64,000 bases of DNA from an uncultured Flavihumibacter sp. (GCA_902168105.1 CABHOY010000024.1:124001-188000), one strand, 5' to 3'; positions 52,571-61,388 are shown, counted from the first letter of the stretch. Notes: generated from the letters alone by a model not told the origin. Made by a program: numbers and translations.

Positions 52571-55006
52571 CTATATGTAAGGGACCTGTTCTTTTTCTTT
52601 TATTTCCTCTGCTTCATGAATGGCTTTCACTGTTTTGGTCAGCGCATCGGGCGTAACTGAAATACTGTCGATGCCCTGTTCCACCAGGAACTTCGTGAAA
52701 TCCGGGAAGTCAGATGGCCCCTGACCACAGATACCCACTTTGACATGTTGTTTTTTTGCTGCTGTGATCAGCATGCTGATCATCCTTAATACGGCCGGAT
52801 TACGTTCATTGTACAATCCCGCGATCAGTGAAGAATCACGGTCCAGGCCCAGTGTTAATTGCGTAAGGTCATTGGAACCGATGGAGAAGCCATCTATGTG
52901 TGCGGCAAATTCTTCCGCCATCATGATGTTAGACGGTATTTCTGCCATGAGATATACTTCCAGCCCATTGCGGCCCCTCTCAATACCAAACTGTTTCATC
53001 GTGTCCAGTACCAACAGCAGTTCATCAACTGTTCTGCAGAAGGGGATCATTACTACCACATTCTTAAGGCCCATCTCTTCACGTACTTTTTTAATAGCCT
53101 TACACTCAAGCGCAAAAGCGGCCTTGTATTTCTCCGAGTAGTAGCGTGATGCGCCACGCCAGCCGATCATCGGGTTCTCTTCAGCAGGCTCGAAATATTT
53201 CCCACCTAAGAGATTATAATATTCATTGCTTTTGAAATCAGAGAATCTTACGATGACTTTACCCGGATGGAAAGCTGCTGCGATCTTTGCAATGCCATAA
53301 GAGAGCTTTTGTACGAAGTAGGATTCTTCATCGTCGTACCCCCTTATCAGTTGCATGATGTCGGCCGTCAATGCTGCATCGTTCAATGAACGGTGGTGCA
53401 GTAATGCAAGCGGATGAACCTTTATGTAGTTATTGATGATGAATTCTTCCCTGGCCAGTCCCACACCTTTATTAGGCAGGTGTGAGAACTGGAAAGCCAT
53501 CGCTGGCGATGCCACGTTAAGCATCAGTGCAGTTTTGATCTCTGGCAGTTCCCGCAGGTCGAGAGAGGTTTCTTTGAAAGGTATTAATCCTTCGTAAATA
53601 ATGCCTTCATCACCTTCGGCACAACTGACGGTAATATCCTGCCCGGTTGATAACAGTTCTGTTGCATTGCCACAACCCACAATGGCCGGGATCCCCATTT
53701 CTCTTGCTACGATGGCCGCATGACAGGTCCTGCCGCCCTTATTGGTAACGATAGCCGCAGCCATTTTCATGATAGGTTCCCAGTCGGGATCTGTCATATC
53801 AGTTACCAGTACGTCGCCGGCTTTGAATTCGGTTCCTTCTGTGACACGTTTATCGAGCGAGAACAATATATTCACTTTCCCTGACGCGATCTTGTCTCCC
53901 ACTGCAATTCCTTTCAGCAGCGGACTGCCGGTGCTTTCTATCGCATAGGAAGTGATAGTATGATGCTCTTTCCGGGAATGAATAGTTTCAGGACGGGCCT
54001 GCACGATGAACAGTTCATTGTTCAGCCCATCCAGCGCCCACTCAATGTCCATCGGGCACCATTTATTTTTTAACTGTGAATAGTAATCTTCTATCCTGCA
54101 TACCCATTCAGCCAGTTGCAGGATCTGTTTGTCTTTCAGACAGAACCGTTGCTGGTTGCTTCTTTCAACAGGGATCACTTTAGTACGCTGGTCATTACTT
54201 TCCCCATAGATCATCATTTTATCTTTGAGGCCTAAACGCTTTTCAATGATCGGCGCGTGCTTACCGTCCAGCGCAGGTTTGAATACGATGAACTCATCCG
54301 GTGATACAGCTCCCTGCACCACCATTTCTCCCAGACCGAAGGATCCGTTGATCACTACGACATCCTTGAAGCCCGATTCAGTATCCAGGGAAAAGGCTAC
54401 CCCTGCAGCGCCCAGGTCAGAACGCACCATCTTCTGCACACAAACGGAAAGCCCGATAGTGAAATGATCATATCCAAAGTTCTCACGATAACTGATGGCT
54501 CTGTCTGTAAACAGAGATGCAAAACAATTACGTACTGCATCTATAAGCGCGGCCGGACCTCTTACGTTAAGATAAGTTTCCTGCTGGCCGGCAAATGAGG
54601 CGTCTGGTAAGTCTTCAGCAGTGGCGGAAGATCGTACGGCCACGTCAGTGATGTCCTGACCATACTCCCTTGACAGGTCCATGTAGGCGCTGATGATCTT
54701 TGCGCTCAGCTCATGCGGGAATTTGGTATTGCTGATAGCCTGCCTGATCCGCTGGCCCGCCCGGCGTAATGTAACCAGTGAATTGAAATCGATTCCTTCG
54801 ATCTGTTCACGGATATAATCTTCCAGGCCACTCTGACGTAAGAACTGATAATAAGCAGTTGTAGTAATTGCAAAACCGGAGGGAATATTAATGCCTGCTT
54901 TGGAGAGGTTGGCGATCATTTCTCCCAGCGAGGCACACTTCCCGCCAACGATAGGGATATCCTCCAGGCCTAACGCCTGAAGAGGAATTACAATTCTTGT
55001 TTCCAT
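52571..55006 (-). CDS. ppsA: Phosphoenolpyruvate synthase
   Basis: An 811-residue enzyme making phosphoenolpyruvate from pyruvate and ATP for gluconeogenesis. The N-terminal ATP-grasp domain shows GGKCASLGEMIANL near residue 21 and VRSSATAEDLPDASFAGQQETYLN near 125. The swivelling domain has the phosphohistidine in GGRTCHAAIVAREMGIPAIVGCG (near 425), and the C-terminal TIM-barrel has GLAREEFIINNY and SIGSNDLTQLTLGLDRDS. Length is normal. It diverges from an Lrp-type regulator gene, with 178 bp between the starts, a plausible regulatory link. Confidence 0.96.
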   Translation of the reverse strand: METRIVIPLQALGLEDIPIVGGKCASLGEMIANLSKAGINIPSGFAITTTAYYQFLRQSGLEDYIREQIEGIDFNSLVTLRRAGQRIRQAISNTKFPHELSAKIISAYMDLSREYGQDITDVAVRSSATAEDLPDASFAGQQETYLNVRGPAALIDAVRNCFASLFTDRAISYRENFGYDHFTIGLSVCVQKMVRSDLGAAGVAFSLDTESGFKDVVVINGSFGLGEMVVQGAVSPDEFIVFKPALDGKHAPIIEKRLGLKDKMMIYGESNDQRTKVIPVERSNQQRFCLKDKQILQLAEWVCRIEDYYSQLKNKWCPMDIEWALDGLNNELFIVQARPETIHSRKEHHTITSYAIESTGSPLLKGIAVGDKIASGKVNILFSLDKRVTEGTEFKAGDVLVTDMTDPDWEPIMKMAAAIVTNKGGRTCHAAIVAREMGIPAIVGCGNATELLSTGQDITVSCAEGDEGIIYEGLIPFKETSLDLRELPEIKTALMLNVASPAMAFQFSHLPNKGVGLAREEFIINNYIKVHPLALLHHRSLNDAALTADIMQLIRGYDDEESYFVQKLSYGIAKIAAAFHPGKVIVRFSDFKSNEYYNLLGGKYFEPAEENPMIGWRGASRYYSEKYKAAFALECKAIKKVREEMGLKNVVVMIPFCRTVDELLLVLDTMKQFGIERGRNGLEVYLMAEIPSNIMMAEEFAAHIDGFSIGSNDLTQLTLGLDRDSSLIAGLYNERNPAVLRMISMLITAAKKQHVKVGICGQGPSDFPDFTKFLVEQGIDSISVTPDALTKTVKAIHEAEEIKEKEQVPYI

Positions 55007-55184
55007 TAATGAGATGAATTTTGGTGTATGATAGTTGGCGCGTCAGGATAAAGGTCATGATTATTGTAAACAGAAATACAGTTGCTGGCTAAAGCCGAAA
55101 ACAAAACTATAAAAGCCTGTAAATCATGATTTTTTTTCTAAGGGAGTATCTTTATTCTACGTAATTTTAGTAAAATATTCCCCA

Positions 55185-55706
55185 ATGCATTTCACGTTAG
55201 ACGAAACCGACCTGCACATACTGGACCTGTTACAGGAAGACGCACGTCTCACCAATAAAGAAATAGCTGCCAGACTGGGAAAATCAGTAACCTCCATTTT
55301 CGAAAGAATAAAGCGCCTCGAGTGCGAAGGATATATAAAGGGATATGTAGCTATCCTGGACAGGAAAAGGATGGGCAAACATGTAACCGCCTTCGCTAAT
55401 ATTACACTAAAGGAACACGGCCATGATATCTTTCTGCTTTTCGAAGCGAAAGTGAAAGCTTTCCCGGAAGTAATGGAATGTTATAAGATCAACGGGCCTT
55501 ACGATTATCTGCTGAAAGTACTGGTGGCCGACCTGGAAGAATACGAAATGTTCATCACCAACAAACTGTCCAGACTGGATGCCGTTAACAGGATCAATAG
55601 CCTGTTTGTAATAGCAGAGCCCAAACACGAAACTGCCCTGTCGCTGAGTACAGGGCAGATCATCAAAACAACTAAGCCAGGTAAAAAAGATGAAGGGCTT
55701 ACTTAG
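55185..55706 (+). CDS. Lrp/AsnC family transcriptional regulator
   Basis: A 173-residue DNA-binding protein. The N-terminal winged helix-turn-helix (LHILDLLQEDARLTNKEIAARLGKSVTSIFERIKRLECEGYI) is classic Lrp/AsnC, followed by the ligand-binding RAM domain (KVKAFPEVMECYKINGPYDYLLKVLVADLEEYEMF). Lrp-type regulators sense amino acids and form octamers. It diverges from ppsA, which it may control. Its stop overlaps the stop of the convergent lipoprotein gene by 4 bp. Confidence 0.93.
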   Translation: MHFTLDETDLHILDLLQEDARLTNKEIAARLGKSVTSIFERIKRLECEGYIKGYVAILDRKRMGKHVTAFANITLKEHGHDIFLLFEAKVKAFPEVMECYKINGPYDYLLKVLVADLEEYEMFITNKLSRLDAVNRINSLFVIAEPKHETALSLSTGQIIKTTKPGKKDEGLT

Positions 55707-56173
55707 TTGGTTTTATTATAAATGTGGCTGATGTAATCTGTACCGTACCAGTAATTCCACTGGTCCATGCGGAAAACACCATCATCCTGTACGTCCAGTC
55801 TCAATTCTATGTTCACATCGCCTAGTGTATAAAGCGTCAGTTTTACACCCAGGAACACATCCTCACTCATCAGTGCTTGCAGGGTATAAGTACCGCTTAC
55901 CTCAAGGGGAGATCTCTTCATTGTGTATTTGCCATCTTTAGTAAAAGTATAGGTCGTGGCATCATTATCAGGGACCGGTATCCATTCAGAATCTGGTGAT
56001 AGCAGGCGTTTACTCATCTTCCAGGTGCCACTGAGATCGAATTGTTTTCCGGAAAACAATTTGACATATGAATCATTGTCTGCACTGATCTCTTCTTTGT
56101 TATCGTCTTTGGAACATGCTACAGTCAATGATATAACGCAGAACAGTAGCAGGGATTTAAAAATGGGTTTCAT
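55703..56173 (-). CDS. Lipocalin-like lipoprotein 1
   Basis: A 156-residue lipoprotein (lipobox near Cys20, TVACSKD) with a small beta-barrel-type domain: FDLSGTWKMSKRLLSPDSEW near 45, TYTFTKDGKYTM and LEVSGTYTL. The LSGTW...SGTY pattern is that of lipocalin-like domains of Bacteroidota. A paralogue with the same layout is encoded at 60150-60557, on the far side of the second TonB receptor. The repeat array upstream (56256) points away from it. No function is known to me. Confidence 0.78.
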   Translation of the reverse strand: MKPIFKSLLLFCVISLTVACSKDDNKEEISADNDSYVKLFSGKQFDLSGTWKMSKRLLSPDSEWIPVPDNDATTYTFTKDGKYTMKRSPLEVSGTYTLQALMSEDVFLGVKLTLYTLGDVNIELRLDVQDDGVFRMDQWNYWYGTDYISHIYNKTN

Positions 56174-56255
56174 GTATATAAGGGATTTATGGTGTAACAG
56201 TAAAATCGGATGAAAGTTACCCCCTAAAAAAAACTTAACATACTTAATTGCTAAA

Positions 56256-56301
56256 GTTAATATTAGGGTAACACTCCCTTAACACACGATTTTTATTTTT
56301 G
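56256..56301 (+). promoter_or_regulatory. Pho-type promoter P6 (distal)
   Basis: GTTAAT (56256), GGTAAC (56267) and CTTAAC (56278) have an exact 11-bp period; TATTTTTG, an exact -7 consensus, begins at 56294, 16 bp after the last hexamer begins. It points right, 295 bp before the second TonB receptor gene, with no ORF between. Confidence 0.7.
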
Positions 56302-56471
56302 AAACAATGCAGTCAGATTAGAACCTATAACTATATGACCTTATTTGCAACTGCATCCTGATAAGCTTGTATGAATAATTGAGTACAACTTTTTCTATCA
56401 TGCTCTCCTGTATCTATGCCTGGGAATGAGAAGAAAATAGACAAGCCCAACAGAAAAAATTGCTCACATAG

Positions 56472-56500
56472 TTCAATGGCTTAATTCATAAGTCATTGAA
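56472..56500. repeat. 12-bp hairpin between Pho-type promoters P6 and P7
   Basis: Arms 56472-56483 (TTCAATGGCTTA) and 56489-56500 (TAAGTCATTGAA) pair over 12 bp with one wobble, loop ATTCA. There is no T tract. It may end or structure the RNA started at P6, or be a binding site. Confidence 0.6.
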
Positions 56501-56520
56501 TACGATACGTGCGCCCCTGT

Positions 56521-56577
56521 GTTAACATTAATTTAATATTGTGTTAACATAGACGTAACGTAGCAGGGATACGTTTG
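56521..56577 (+). promoter_or_regulatory. Pho-type promoter P7 (proximal)
   Basis: GTTAAC (56521), TTTAAT (56532), GTTAAC (56543) and CGTAAC (56554) have an exact 11-bp period; TACGTTTG, an exact -7 consensus, begins at 56570, 16 bp after the last hexamer begins. It lies 19 bp before the GTG start of the receptor gene. Confidence 0.75.
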
Positions 56578-56595
56578 CGTCAAAATTGAAAAGAC

Positions 56596-59500
56596 GTGAA
56601 TAAGCAATTCTATTCATTATTGTTATTAGTAGGGATCCTTGTACTGTCTGTAGCCGGCTTAAGAGCACAGATCACTACTTCCCAGATCTCCGGGAAGGTA
56701 GTCAGCAGTAAAGGCGAGGCGTTGCCAGGTGTAACAGTACTGGCCGTGAATACATCAACCGGTACGCGTTACGGTGCACAAACAAACGCAGATGGCCGTT
56801 ACCTGATCAACAACGTAAATCCAGGTGGCCCTTATGTTATTACAGTTTCCTTCATTGGTTATAAAAAAGAAGAAAGGCCTGACATCAACCTGTCTTTGGG
56901 TAGCAGTACTTTCAACTTCCAACTGACTGACGCTTCTACCGCCCTGAGCGAAGTGGTGGTAAAAGGTAATTCTACCGGCAAACCTGGTGGCTTCAAAATA
57001 GGTCAGAGCCAGCTTAAAACCCTTCCTTCTATCAACCGTAGCTTCCAGGATTTTACCCGTGCTACTCCGCAGAGTAACAACAACTCTTTCCTGGGTACTA
57101 ACTACCGTTATAATAACGTAACACTGGATGGTGCCATCAACAATGATGCGATCGGCTTCAGCCCTTCTCTCGGCGGACAAAGCAACAGTTCCGGCCAGCC
57201 TGGTAGCAGCACCCGCTCTAACCCGGTATCACTGGATGCGATCCAGGATATCCAGGTGTACCTGGCTCCTTACGATGTGAAGATCGGTAACTTCCTGGGT
57301 GGTAGTATCAACGCGGTAACCCGTAGCGGTACTAACGAGTTCCATGGTTCCGTATACGGTTTTGGCCGTAATGCAAGCCTGATCGGTAAGAACAATGCCG
57401 GTGACGGTTCCAAACTGCCTTCCGATTTCCATGACTACCAGACAGGTGTAAGATTAGGTTTCCCTATCATTAAGGATAAATTATTCTTCTTCACAAACGA
57501 AGAAATAGCACGTCGCCGTGATCCGGTTATCCTGGGTGCAGGTTCTGCAGATATGCCGCTGATCACCAGAGACGAAGCAGAACAGATCCGTCAGCATATG
57601 CTGGACCTGGATGTAACCAAATCTGGTAAATACGATCCGGGAACTTATGATAATACTTCCATCTACTCTAAATCCAATAAGTTCTTCAATCGTGTGGACT
57701 GGAACATCAATGATAAACACCAGTTGTCCGTACGTAACAATACGATCACGTCAGAGGCAACTAACCTGGAGCGTGATCAGCAGAACTTCCGTTTCGGTGG
57801 TATCGACTACAAACAGGTAAACAACCAGTCTTCTACGGTTGCGGAACTGAAAAGCCGTTTCAATAATACTGTTTCCAACAGTTTGATCATCGGTTACTCC
57901 AATATCCACGATTATCGTGAACCAACTTCTGATCCTTCCCTGGCACAGATCCAGATCCAGTCAAGAGGTGGTACTATCTTCCTGGGTACAGACCGTGAGG
58001 CTTCTATCTTTGATATGAAACAGAAGACCTTTGAATTCACTGACAACGTGAACATCTTCAAAGGCAAACACAATATCACTATCGGTACGCACAATGAGCT
58101 GTACAACATCACTTATGGTTTTGTGAACTCCTGGAATGGCCGTGTAGACTATAACAGTATTGCCGATTTTCTGGCAGATGCTCCTAGCCGTGTACGTGCT
58201 AACTTTAACTATACCGACAATTCCCGTGATTACATCATGGCGAATCCTCCGGCGAAGTTTAAGATCGGTATGTACAGCGTGTACGCGCAGGATGAGATCC
58301 ACCTGACTGACCGTTTCACATTAACTCCGGGTATCCGTTTCGATTATACCAGCCTGCCTGACAGACAGGACCTGAGTGATAAGACGACAAACGCTCCGGT
58401 AGATCCTAACTTCGGTACCACTTATAGTTACACACTGCCAAAAGACATCAACAATAAATATCTGAACAACATCCAGATCTCCCCACGTCTGGGCTTTAAC
58501 TACGACATCAAAGGCGATCAGAGCCTGGTACTGCGTGGAGGAACTGGTCTGTTCACCGGCCGTATTCCATTCGCATGGTTAGGTTATGCTTATTATAACA
58601 ATGGTACGAGCTATGGTGCATACGACAAACGTTTCCCTGCAGGTACAGCACCAGCTCCGGGAACTAATCCAATTGCAGTATCCAACCAGGGCGCTGCCCA
58701 GTTTGTAGCTGGACAGGGTGTTGATGTGCATGATAAAACCGGTGCTACACAGGTTGACCTGATCGACAATGATTTCAAAATGCCACAGATGTGGAGAAGC
58801 AGCCTGGCGCTGGACTACTCTACAGATAACAGGTGGAGGTTCACAGTAGAAGGTATCTATACCAAGACTATCTATGATCTGAAATTCCAGCAGATCAACC
58901 TGGTGGATAATCCTACTTACAATATCTACGATACAAAGAAAGAGCAGCCTATCTACAGCGGAACAAAGATCAACTCTAAATTCACCAACGCTTACCTGCT
59001 GTCTAACACACACAAAGGTTACCGTTATGCTGTAACCGGTCAGTTGAGCAAAGCATTTGATTTCGGTCTGAACTTCAGTGCAGCGTATACCTATGGTCAG
59101 TCTAAAGACATTACCAACGGTATCCGTAACTCAATGGAGTCTAACTGGCAGCTGAACCAGGCGCTGAATCCTAACGATCCGCAGCTGGGTTACTCAAACT
59201 TCGACATCCGTCACCGTATCGTAACTACTGCTAACTATAGACTGGATTGGGGACACAAAGGACGTCTGATTTCTAACTTCTCCCTCTTCTTCAATACATC
59301 TTCTGGTTTACCTTTCTCTTATGGTTTCGTAAATGCTACCATTCAGGGTACACCACAGCAGGTTAGCTTAGCATATATCCCGAAAGATCAGGCGGAAGCA
59401 CGTCAGTTCTTCACTGCTGAAAACCAGGCGATGGCTGACGCGTTCTTCTCTTATGTAGAAGGTGATAAATACCTGAGCAGCCGTAAAGGTCAGTTCACAG

Positions 59501-59829
59501 AACGTAACGGTGGCCGTACTCCATGGAATACACAGGCTGATTTCCGTTTCACACAGGATTTCAATTTCAAGGCAGGTAAGAGTATTCATACCCTGACCCT
59601 GACTTATGATATCATCAACCTGACCAACTTGTTGAATAAAGATTGGGGTATACAGTACTTCTCTCCAAATACATTCAACTCTACCGCCAGCGTAGGTCTG
59701 AAGAGTGCAACCGCAGGTTCTCCTACTGCATATCCGACATATACCTGGTCTAATCCTGGTACTCCTTACTCCAGAGATTTCTTTGGTAGCAGACACCAGA
59801 TGCAGTTGGGCTTGAGATATAGCTTCTAA
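56596..59829 (+). CDS. Oar-like TonB-dependent receptor
   Basis: A 1077-residue outer-membrane receptor of the large Oar-like class. Order: signal peptide (to about 24, GLRAQ), carboxypeptidase-regulatory-like domain (30-115, GEALPGVTVLAVNTSTG), plug (about 125-245, including VTLDGAINNDAIGFSPS and IQDIQVYLAPYDVKIGNFLGGSINAVTRSGTNEFHG) and a barrel ending in LGLRYSF. Oar-type receptors have been tied to protein or protease transport in Myxococcus. GTG start. Two Pho-type promoters (56256 and 56521) lie upstream, so strong phosphate control is expected. Two minus-strand lipocalin-like lipoprotein genes flank it. A terminator follows. Confidence 0.9.
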   Translation: MNKQFYSLLLLVGILVLSVAGLRAQITTSQISGKVVSSKGEALPGVTVLAVNTSTGTRYGAQTNADGRYLINNVNPGGPYVITVSFIGYKKEERPDINLSLGSSTFNFQLTDASTALSEVVVKGNSTGKPGGFKIGQSQLKTLPSINRSFQDFTRATPQSNNNSFLGTNYRYNNVTLDGAINNDAIGFSPSLGGQSNSSGQPGSSTRSNPVSLDAIQDIQVYLAPYDVKIGNFLGGSINAVTRSGTNEFHGSVYGFGRNASLIGKNNAGDGSKLPSDFHDYQTGVRLGFPIIKDKLFFFTNEEIARRRDPVILGAGSADMPLITRDEAEQIRQHMLDLDVTKSGKYDPGTYDNTSIYSKSNKFFNRVDWNINDKHQLSVRNNTITSEATNLERDQQNFRFGGIDYKQVNNQSSTVAELKSRFNNTVSNSLIIGYSNIHDYREPTSDPSLAQIQIQSRGGTIFLGTDREASIFDMKQKTFEFTDNVNIFKGKHNITIGTHNELYNITYGFVNSWNGRVDYNSIADFLADAPSRVRANFNYTDNSRDYIMANPPAKFKIGMYSVYAQDEIHLTDRFTLTPGIRFDYTSLPDRQDLSDKTTNAPVDPNFGTTYSYTLPKDINNKYLNNIQISPRLGFNYDIKGDQSLVLRGGTGLFTGRIPFAWLGYAYYNNGTSYGAYDKRFPAGTAPAPGTNPIAVSNQGAAQFVAGQGVDVHDKTGATQVDLIDNDFKMPQMWRSSLALDYSTDNRWRFTVEGIYTKTIYDLKFQQINLVDNPTYNIYDTKKEQPIYSGTKINSKFTNAYLLSNTHKGYRYAVTGQLSKAFDFGLNFSAAYTYGQSKDITNGIRNSMESNWQLNQALNPNDPQLGYSNFDIRHRIVTTANYRLDWGHKGRLISNFSLFFNTSSGLPFSYGFVNATIQGTPQQVSLAYIPKDQAEARQFFTAENQAMADAFFSYVEGDKYLSSRKGQFTERNGGRTPWNTQADFRFTQDFNFKAGKSIHTLTLTYDIINLTNLLNKDWGIQYFSPNTFNSTASVGLKSATAGSPTAYPTYTWSNPGTPYSRDFFGSRHQMQLGLRYSF

Positions 59830-59857
59830 GTATAAATAACCGATCAATTATAGGTGA

Positions 59858-59889
59858 AAGCCCCCTGGTCTGACCAGGGGGCTTTTTTA
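59858..59889 (+). terminator. Terminator of the Oar-like receptor gene
   Basis: AAGCCCCCTGGT (59858-59869) pairs perfectly with ACCAGGGGGCTT (59873-59884) around CTG and runs into a T tract. It lies 28 bp past the stop codon. Confidence 0.95.
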
Positions 59890-59992
59890 TGATTAATTTA
59901 TGTTATATAGATTCTTTATCGGTGGGTTTAGATAAAGGGGGAAAAGGCTTTCGGGTAATGTTCCATCCCCGATTAAAGTTGATCCTCTAATT

Positions 59993-60049
59993 GTTAATAC
60001 GGTGATAATGTACCCGTAACACTGAAGTAACACCGGGTGGGTAACTTTA
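59993..60049 (+). promoter_or_regulatory. Pho-type promoter P8 without a downstream gene
   Basis: GTTAAT (59993), GATAAT (60004), CGTAAC (60015) and AGTAAC (60026) have an exact 11-bp period; TAACTTTA, one mismatch from TAnnTTTG, begins at 60042, 16 bp after the last hexamer begins. Downstream there is only an RNA-sized interval and a terminator. Confidence 0.65.
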
Positions 60050-60054
60050 TAATA

Positions 60055-60129
60055 TAATTTGAACGTAAGCGTAGATTTTCATAAGCTGTTTTAATCGACG
60101 GTCCCGGGAATTATCCCGGGACTTTTTTT
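60055..60129 (+). ncRNA. Candidate Pho-regulated small RNA
   Basis: A predicted transcript of about 75 nt from promoter P8 to the terminator ending near 60129. No ORF is present and neighbouring genes cannot explain a plus-strand promoter and a plus-strand terminator here: the receptor gene already ends at its own terminator (59858-59889) and the next gene is on the minus strand. The 3' half is the terminator hairpin with a T7 tail, a typical Hfq-independent or -dependent sRNA ending. Ends are estimates; the existence of the RNA is inferred. Confidence 0.5.
60101..60129 (+). terminator. Strong terminator of the candidate small RNA
   Basis: GTCCCGGG (60101-60108) and CCCGGGAC (60115-60122) form a perfect 8-bp GC-rich stem with loop AATTAT, followed by seven T residues on the plus strand only. 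The minus-strand flank has no T tract, so it is not a terminator for the lipoprotein gene ending at 60150. Confidence 0.9.
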
Positions 60130-60149
60130 ATTCTATGCTTATGAATAAC

Positions 60150-60557
60150 TTATTTGTTGATGAGGATGAATTTGCGGCTGATCTGCTCTTTATTGACACC
60201 GATTAGCCAATCGTCTATGCGGATGCTGCTATCGCTGAGTCTTTCTACCTGGAGATACTGGGATGTGGAATCCTTTCCTGTAACGATAAGTTTTACTTTA
60301 TCGCCCGAGGCTATGACTTTGTATGTACCGCTAAGATGGTAACTCTTGGCATCAAAAACGAACTGGCCATTGGCCCCGAAAACGTAATACGCGGAATCTG
60401 CGGAAGTGATGCCGTGCCATACCGTGTCCGGCATTGATAACTGCTGGGACAACTGCCAGGAACCGGTAACATCTACCGCTGGCGTAGGCTCTATATCATT
60501 TTTCTCGCAGCTGCAGATTAACATGAGTAGCAGCAAGCTGGTTATTAGTGATCTCAT
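60150..60557 (-). CDS. Lipocalin-like lipoprotein 2
   Basis: A 135-residue lipoprotein (lipobox ICSCEKN near Cys17) with the same layout as the protein encoded at 55703-56173: VTGSWQLSQQLSMPDTVW, YYVFGANGQFVF, LSGTYKV and a final IRIDDWLIG. ATG 60557 is chosen; a TTG nine codons upstream is in frame but gives a poor signal peptide. The two genes flank the Oar-like receptor on the opposite strand. Function unknown. Confidence 0.75.
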   Translation of the reverse strand: MRSLITSLLLLMLICSCEKNDIEPTPAVDVTGSWQLSQQLSMPDTVWHGITSADSAYYVFGANGQFVFDAKSYHLSGTYKVIASGDKVKLIVTGKDSTSQYLQVERLSDSSIRIDDWLIGVNKEQISRKFILINK

Positions 60558-60636
60558 GCATAGGAGTTTGTAATTAGAACGCAAAAAACTGAACTAAGTT
60601 ACATTGGGTAAGAGATAAAAAAGGGTTGGTGGTCGA

Positions 60637-60948
60637 TTACAGCCCCAGTTTACCTGCGTATTTCTCTGGATTCTTATCAAATACACGCTTGCAGGTAGGA
60701 GAACAGAAATGAACCGTATCGTTCTGATAAACGCTCCACTCTTTATACATGGTATCATAAGGCATACCACATACCGGATCTGGCAATTTACCTGCAATAG
60801 CAGGATCTTTAGCTGGTTCCTGTTCCGCAGGTTGGGTAGTGACTGCGTCACTGTCGCCCGCAGGCTTTGTACCGGAATTACCACAGGCAGTCATTAACGC
60901 TGCCAGTAAGAGTGTATAGGAAATATTCAGAAGGTGCTTCATCGTCAT
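60637..60948 (-). CDS. YHS domain lipoprotein
   Basis: A 103-residue lipoprotein (lipobox near Cys22, MTACGNS) with a low-complexity linker and a C-terminal YHS domain: LPDPVCGMPYDTMYKEW followed by VHFCSPTCKRVFDKNPEKYAG. YHS domains, with DPVCGM and a C-x3-C pair, are thought to bind metals, copper in particular, and often accompany P-type ATPases or metal handling genes. Two adjacent Met codons give possible starts at 60948 and 60942. The next gene upstream lies 20 bp away on the same strand, so both may be co-transcribed. Confidence 0.85.
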   Translation of the reverse strand: MTMKHLLNISYTLLLAALMTACGNSGTKPAGDSDAVTTQPAEQEPAKDPAIAGKLPDPVCGMPYDTMYKEWSVYQNDTVHFCSPTCKRVFDKNPEKYAGKLGL

Positions 60949-60968
60949 ATTGGTTGCGGTTAAAGGAA

Positions 60969-61202
60969 TCAGGCAACGGCCTCGTTGTCTTTGCTAATAC
61001 GCATTACTAATATGCGGAAGTATATTTTTAATGTAAAGGCCAGTACAAGGCTACCCGCCATGCCCAGGGTAATAATAGACCCTGAAGTGGTGGTTAACAG
61101 GAATGTAGCCAGTTTGGGTAAATATGGCAGGACAAGCACCAATAAGGTGATGATCAATATATTGCGGATCTCTGTGCGATACTGTTTCAAAATGCCGGTC
61201 AT
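60969..61202 (-). CDS. Hypothetical small membrane protein
   Basis: A 77-residue protein with two hydrophobic segments (about 14-34 and 45-66) linked by a short polar turn (TTTSGS), so both ends lie on the same side of the membrane. The end is charged (RISKDNEAVA). It precedes the YHS lipoprotein gene by 20 bp. No family is recognised. Confidence 0.65.
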   Translation of the reverse strand: MTGILKQYRTEIRNILIITLLVLVLPYLPKLATFLLTTTSGSIITLGMAGSLVLAFTLKIYFRILVMRISKDNEAVA

Positions 61203-61335
61203 TGTAACTAGTTTAATCCGGTGAATAATACCACGAAATTAAGACATAATGAATAGAAAGTATTGTATAAATCCCGGAGATTGATGACCGGTTTGCGGTA
61301 ATTCCCTGAAAGGCCGTGGTATTGCTCAAAATAAT

Positions 61336-61367
61336 AAAGGGGACCCGGTTTTACGCGAGTCCCCTTT
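61336..61367. terminator. Terminator of the M13 peptidase gene
   Basis: AAAGGGGAC (61336-61344) pairs with GTCCCCTTT (61359-61367); the A tract on the left reads as a T tract on the minus strand. It lies 22 bp past the stop of the minus-strand peptidase gene. Confidence 0.85.
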
Positions 61368-61388
61368 TTATTATCTTAAGTAAAAGGT

